DNA from: CAZTPJ01 sp964614515
GTDB taxonomy: Bacteria; Planctomycetota; Phycisphaerae; Phycisphaerales; UBA1924
NCBI GenBank assembly: GCA_964614515.1
Contig: CAZTPJ010000111.1
Location: forward strand, 1 to 9,165
DNA length: 9,165 nucleotides
Reading direction: 5' to 3'
Part shown: in pieces, positions 6,366 through 9,165 of the stretch
How the letters are laid out: each line of letters starts with the position of its first letter
Position numbering within the stretch: the stretch's first letter is position 1
Notes under the pieces: generated by a model
Seen by the model: the letters and a program-made list of their open reading frames with translations, nothing else
Database searches by the model: none
Told to the model about the DNA's origin: nothing
Translations under genes and position numbers: made by a program

Positions 6366-6404
6366 ACGCCCCCGGGTTGCATCCATAGGATGGCCCGGGG
6401 GCGT
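6366..6404 (+). terminator. Large hairpin after the microprotein gene, abutting the next start codon
   Basis: ACGCCCCCGGG (6366-6376) pairs perfectly with CCCGGGGGCGT (6394-6404). Inside, CATCC (6380-6384) pairs with GGATG (6388-6392) around the loop ATA, leaving a small internal loop. The stability is terminator-like, but only CTTC follows, not a T-run, and ATG 6409 of the next gene is 4 nt away. Either it ends the mddA unit with imperfect efficiency, or it controls translation of the next gene. The loop holds TAGGAT (6386-6391), a partial -10 match. Confidence 0.5.
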
Positions 6405-6408
6405 CTTC

Positions 6409-7026
6409 ATGCGCAGCGACATCGACAAGGCCGAGTTGTATGCGAGTTTCGGCTTCGGAGGCGAACCGACGCTGTATGATGGCGCGCTCACGGCCGAGGG
6501 CCTGACCAACGCCTCCAAGCGCCGCATACTCCTGTCGAAGTCCGCCGAGGTGGAGCGTGTGCTGCGTGAAGGGTTCATGCCGGTGTGTGGGCGCGGGGAT
6601 TGTCAGGCGTCGGCCAGGGCCATGGGCGATTCGCGACAGATCGTGCCCGCCGCGACCGCAGAGGCGTGCGCGATCTGCGGCGGCGGGCCGAATGTCCGAG
6701 CGGTGGAACAGATGGTCGAGGCCTGTCGCGGCATCGGCTGGACGCGCATCTGCATCGTCGGCGGCTCGCCGGGCACGCGACAGGAACTCGCGCGACTCGT
6801 CGATTCACGCCTCGAACTGCGATTGGTTGAGGGTGATCGTTCGCGGACATCCACGGCCGCAAAGTCCGACATGGCATGGGCGGACTGCGTCGTGATCTGG
6901 GGTGCGACGCAGCTCAACCACAAGGTATCGATTTCGTATCGCGGACCGAACGTGGTGGGGGTGGGCAAGCGCAGCATCGCGGAAGTCGCCGAGGCCGTCG
7001 CCATCGCCGCACGCCGCCGCTCGTGA
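6409..7026 (+). CDS. DUF2325-like protein with N-terminal cysteine motif
   Basis: Predicted 205 residues. ATG 6409 has no ribosome site and lies 4 nt after a strong hairpin; no in-frame start exists just upstream, so translation is leaderless, structure-dependent or from a later codon. The N-terminal part (about 1-58) is unrecognised. Cys60, Cys65, Cys87 and Cys90 form a CX4C...CX2C set (PVCGRGDC, EACAICGG), suggesting one zinc or redox centre. Residues about 87-200 read as a small alpha/beta domain of DUF2325 type: AICGGGPNVRAVEQMV, then ICIVGG, then ADCVVIWGATQLNHKVS (159-173), where a hydrophobic strand ends in a polar turn with Asn-His. GPNVVGVGKRSIAEVAEA follows. DUF2325 proteins have no firm function known to me. 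Its stop overlaps the start of the carbonic-anhydrase-like gene (TGATG, 7024-7028), so the two are probably co-translated. The family call is by pattern only. Confidence 0.6.
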   Translation: MRSDIDKAELYASFGFGGEPTLYDGALTAEGLTNASKRRILLSKSAEVERVLREGFMPVCGRGDCQASARAMGDSRQIVPAATAEACAICGGGPNVRAVEQMVEACRGIGWTRICIVGGSPGTRQELARLVDSRLELRLVEGDRSRTSTAAKSDMAWADCVVIWGATQLNHKVSISYRGPNVVGVGKRSIAEVAEAVAIAARRRS

Positions 7027-7502
7027 TGGCGTCTAGACTTGCGTCCATGAGCGATCGGTATGAAAGTCGGATTCCGTATGAGGCGACCCGTATCGGGGCG
7101 GCGGCGGTGTACTGTTCGGACGGCCGTGTCGGCGAACACTTCGACGACTTCCTTCAGGATGGTCTGAAGTTGCCGCGTTATGACCGCGTGGCGCTGCCGG
7201 GTGGGCCGGCGTGTCTGGCGGGGCATCCACAGGCGCACCTCGAAGAGCAGGGCGTTGTGGATGAACTCAAGTTTCTCGTGGAGGTCCACAAACTCCGGCG
7301 TGTCGTGCTGATCGCCCATCAGGGCTGCGCGTTCTACAAGACGCGGCTTGATCTCGATGAGCCGCGGCTGGAGCGCGTGCAGCGCGCGGATCTGGTGCGT
7401 GCGGCCGCGTTCGTACACCGCGTCACGGGCGTGAAGTCGATCGACGCGTTCTTCCTTCGGATTCACGAGGGGAAGGTCGTGTTCGAAGGCGTGGATGTCT
7501 GA
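7026..7502 (+). CDS. Short beta-carbonic-anhydrase-like zinc protein
   Basis: Predicted 158 residues from ATG 7026, which overlaps the preceding stop (TGATG). An in-frame ATG at 7047 (MSDRYESR, 151 residues) is equally possible; neither has a clear ribosome site, so coupling to the upstream gene favours 7026. The beta-carbonic anhydrase zinc and catalytic signature is present: C30-S-D32-G-R34 and, 68 residues later, H98-Q-G-C101 (YCSDGR, AHQGC). Cys, His and Cys would bind zinc, and Asp-Arg would form the usual dyad. Between them, VALPGGPACLAGH replaces the usual RNAGG region and VDELKFLVEVHKLRRVVLIAH matches the helix-strand before the HxxC motif. The protein is shorter than typical enzymes (about 200-220 residues) and the region after HxxC is reduced. 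It could be a minimal carbonic anhydrase or a relative with another hydrolase or lyase activity on a small carbonyl substrate. Confidence 0.7.
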   Translation: MASRLASMSDRYESRIPYEATRIGAAAVYCSDGRVGEHFDDFLQDGLKLPRYDRVALPGGPACLAGHPQAHLEEQGVVDELKFLVEVHKLRRVVLIAHQGCAFYKTRLDLDEPRLERVQRADLVRAAAFVHRVTGVKSIDAFFLRIHEGKVVFEGVDV

Positions 7503-7507
7503 ACGAA

Positions 7508-7541
7508 TGGCATGGGCACGGTTTCAACCTTGCCCATGCCA
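7508..7541. terminator. Bidirectional terminator-like hairpin between convergent genes
   Basis: TGGCATGGGCA (7508-7518) pairs perfectly over 11 bp with TGCCCATGCCA (7531-7541). Inside the 12-nt loop GGT (7520-7522) can pair with ACC (7527-7529). It fills the 44-bp gap between the carbonic-anhydrase-like gene and the convergent clpC, ending 6 bp from the clpC stop codon. No long T-run is present on either side, but position and stem strength fit a shared terminator. Confidence 0.65.
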
Positions 7542-7546
7542 CACGA

Positions 7547-9165
7547 TTATGTTGACGCCGCGGTCTTCTCCGTCTCGGCCGTCTCTTCCGGCGGCAGCGG
7601 GCGAGAGTCAAACGTCAGGTGTTCCTGTCCTTCCTTTCGCGTGACGGCCAGCAGCGGCTTCTCGGCGAAGTCGCCGGCGAGGACCATCTCGCTCAGCGGA
7701 TCTTCCACATAGGTGCCGATCGCACGACGCAGCGGGCGGGCGCCGAAGTCGGGGTTGTATCCCTTCTCGATCAGGAAGTCCTTCGCGGCCTGATCGAGTT
7801 CGATGCGGATGCCCTGTCCGGCGAGCCGCTTGGCGACCTTGCTCACCTCATACTCGACGATCTGCACGAGGTCATCGCGCGTGAGCGGGCGGAAGACGAT
7901 CACATCGTCCAGGCGGTTGATGAACTCGGGGCGGAAGAACCGCTCGATCTCCTTCATCAGGATCGCCTTGATGTTCTCGAAACTCTGCTCGCCGGATCGC
8001 ACGCCGAAGCCAAAGCCCCCGCCGCCCTTGATCAGGTCCGCGCCGATGTTGCTCGTCATGATCAAAATCGTGTTCTTGAAGTCCACGTTGCGCCCGAACG
8101 AATCCGTCAGGCGGCCCTCTTCCATGATCTGCAAAAGCATGTTGAACACGTCGGGGTGGGCCTTCTCAACTTCGTCGAGCAGGATCACCGCGTACGGCCG
8201 TCGGCGGATGCGCTCGGTGAGTTGCCCGCCTTCTTCGTATCCGACATAGCCCGGAGGCGCGCCGACGAGTCGGCTGACGTTGTGCTTCTCCATGTACTCC
8301 GACATGTCGAGGTGCACGAGGGCTTCCTCATCGCCGAACATGAACTCGGCCAGGGCCTTGGAAAGCAGCGTCTTGCCCACGCCGCTGGGGCCGCAGAAGA
8401 TGAACGAACCCATCGGGCGCTTGGGATCCTTGAGTCCCGCGCGGGCGCGGCGGATGGCCTTGGCGATGGCCTTGATGGCGTCGTCCTGGCTGATGACCTT
8501 CTTGTGCAGTTCCTTCTCGAGTTCGAGCAGGCGCTGGGCCTCCTGCTTCTCGAGACGCTGGAGCGGCACGCCCGTCATCTTGCTGACGACTTCGGCCACG
8601 ACTTCTTCATCCACCGTGCCGTCGAGTTCGTTGGAACGCTCGCGCCACTGGCGCTGGATGTCTTCTTTCTTCTTCTTGAGCTGCTCGGCCTTGTCGCGCA
8701 GTTCCGCGGCGCGTTCATAGTCCGCGCCCTTGACCGCTTCATCCTTCTCGACGGTCAATCGCTCGATCTGCGCCTCGATGTCCGCCAGATCCGGCGGCTT
8801 GCTCATGCTCTTGATGCGAACACGCGCACCCGCCTCGTCGATCACGTCGATCGACTTGTCCGGCTGCACGCGGCCCGTGATGTAGCGTCCGGAGAGTTCC
8901 ACGGCCGCACGGATCGCCGCATCGGTGATCTGCACGCGGTGGTGCTGCTCATAGCGATCGCGCAGGCCCTTGAGGATCTCGAAGGTCTGCTCATTGCTGG
9001 GCGGATCAACGACGATGGACTGGAATCGTCGAGCGAGCGCGGCATCCTTCTCGATGTACTTGCGATACTCGTCGAAGGTTGTCGCGCCGATGCACTGGAT
9101 TTCGCCGCGAGCCAGCGCGGGCTTGAGCACGTTGCTCGCGTCGATGGCGCCCTCGGCGCCGCCCG
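7547..9165 (-). CDS. clpC: ClpC-type AAA+ chaperone ATPase, partial (N-terminus outside window)
   Basis: The frame is open to the window edge on the minus strand; the stop TAA is at 7547-7549. About 540 residues are visible, from the end of the first AAA+ module (GAIDASNVLKPALARG, then GATTFDEYRKYIEKDAALAR with its arginine-finger region) to the C-terminus. The middle domain carries a UVR-like helix (DYERAAELRDKAEQLKKKK), which marks ClpC rather than ClpB or ClpA. The second ATPase module is intact: Walker A GPSGVGKT (8369-8392), pore loop GYVGYEEGG, Walker B VILLDEVEKAH, sensor 1 TSNIGA, arginine finger region FRPEFINRLDD and sensor 2 GARPLRR. A GGGGFGFG stretch falls where the ClpP-docking loop is expected, so it probably works with ClpP in protein degradation. 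The C-terminus is Pro/Glu/Thr-rich. The gene faces the plus-strand genes and looks unrelated to them. Confidence 0.95.
   Translation of the reverse strand, partial: GGAEGAIDASNVLKPALARGEIQCIGATTFDEYRKYIEKDAALARRFQSIVVDPPSNEQTFEILKGLRDRYEQHHRVQITDAAIRAAVELSGRYITGRVQPDKSIDVIDEAGARVRIKSMSKPPDLADIEAQIERLTVEKDEAVKGADYERAAELRDKAEQLKKKKEDIQRQWRERSNELDGTVDEEVVAEVVSKMTGVPLQRLEKQEAQRLLELEKELHKKVISQDDAIKAIAKAIRRARAGLKDPKRPMGSFIFCGPSGVGKTLLSKALAEFMFGDEEALVHLDMSEYMEKHNVSRLVGAPPGYVGYEEGGQLTERIRRRPYAVILLDEVEKAHPDVFNMLLQIMEEGRLTDSFGRNVDFKNTILIMTSNIGADLIKGGGGFGFGVRSGEQSFENIKAILMKEIERFFRPEFINRLDDVIVFRPLTRDDLVQIVEYEVSKVAKRLAGQGIRIELDQAAKDFLIEKGYNPDFGARPLRRAIGTYVEDPLSEMVLAGDFAEKPLLAVTRKEGQEHLTFDSRPLPPEETAETEKTAAST

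Noticed and set aside
8280..8720. Plus-strand frame of 146 codons, Ser/Arg-rich
   Set aside because: It is the antisense of the clpC middle and second ATPase domains, which are unambiguous. The similar frame at 7803-8249 is rejected for the same reason.

Overview
The window looks like chromosomal DNA from a GC-rich Gram-negative-type bacterium. My best guess is a planctomycete, perhaps Phycisphaerae. The reasons are the pairing of an ABC-2 permease with a large membrane-anchored TPR-like protein, modest use of Shine-Dalgarno sites, high third-position GC and long antisense shadow frames. This placement is inference, because no rRNA or other marker gene is present. I see no insertion sequence, phage gene, tRNA, rRNA or CRISPR array.

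Layout. (1) 1-4751, plus strand: the 3' part of an ABC transporter ATPase gene, its permease (start overlapping the ATPase stop), and after 42 bp a 656-residue membrane-anchored TPR-like protein. These three look like one operon for an export or envelope-maintenance system. (2) 4752-4936: a structured intergenic region. It holds three dyad-symmetric elements of 21 bp at an exact 22-bp pitch, plus a weaker fourth, then a -10-like hexamer and two more hairpins. (3) 4937-6350, plus strand: a 118-residue protein resembling a shortened Rossmann methyltransferase, an integral-membrane methyltransferase that I recognise as MddA (methanethiol to dimethyl sulfide), and a 37-residue single-span membrane microprotein with a strong ribosome binding site. 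(4) 6351-7502, plus strand: a large hairpin lying 4 nt before the start codon of a protein with a CX4C...CX2C cysteine set and a DUF2325-like C-terminal domain, then an overlapping short beta-carbonic-anhydrase-like gene. (5) 7503-7546: a perfect 11-bp hairpin between convergent genes. (6) 7547-9165, minus strand: most of a ClpC-type AAA+ chaperone; its N-terminal part lies beyond the window.

How they may work together. The first block is a coherent transporter operon. The second block is probably a small SAM/sulfur-methylation unit, with the dyad array as its likely control region. The third block pairs two probable zinc or redox proteins in one transcript. None of this amounts to a clear new defence or mobile system. 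The most unusual elements are the 22-bp-pitch dyad array, the mddA-microprotein pairing with its intercistronic hairpin, and the hairpin sitting directly on a start codon.
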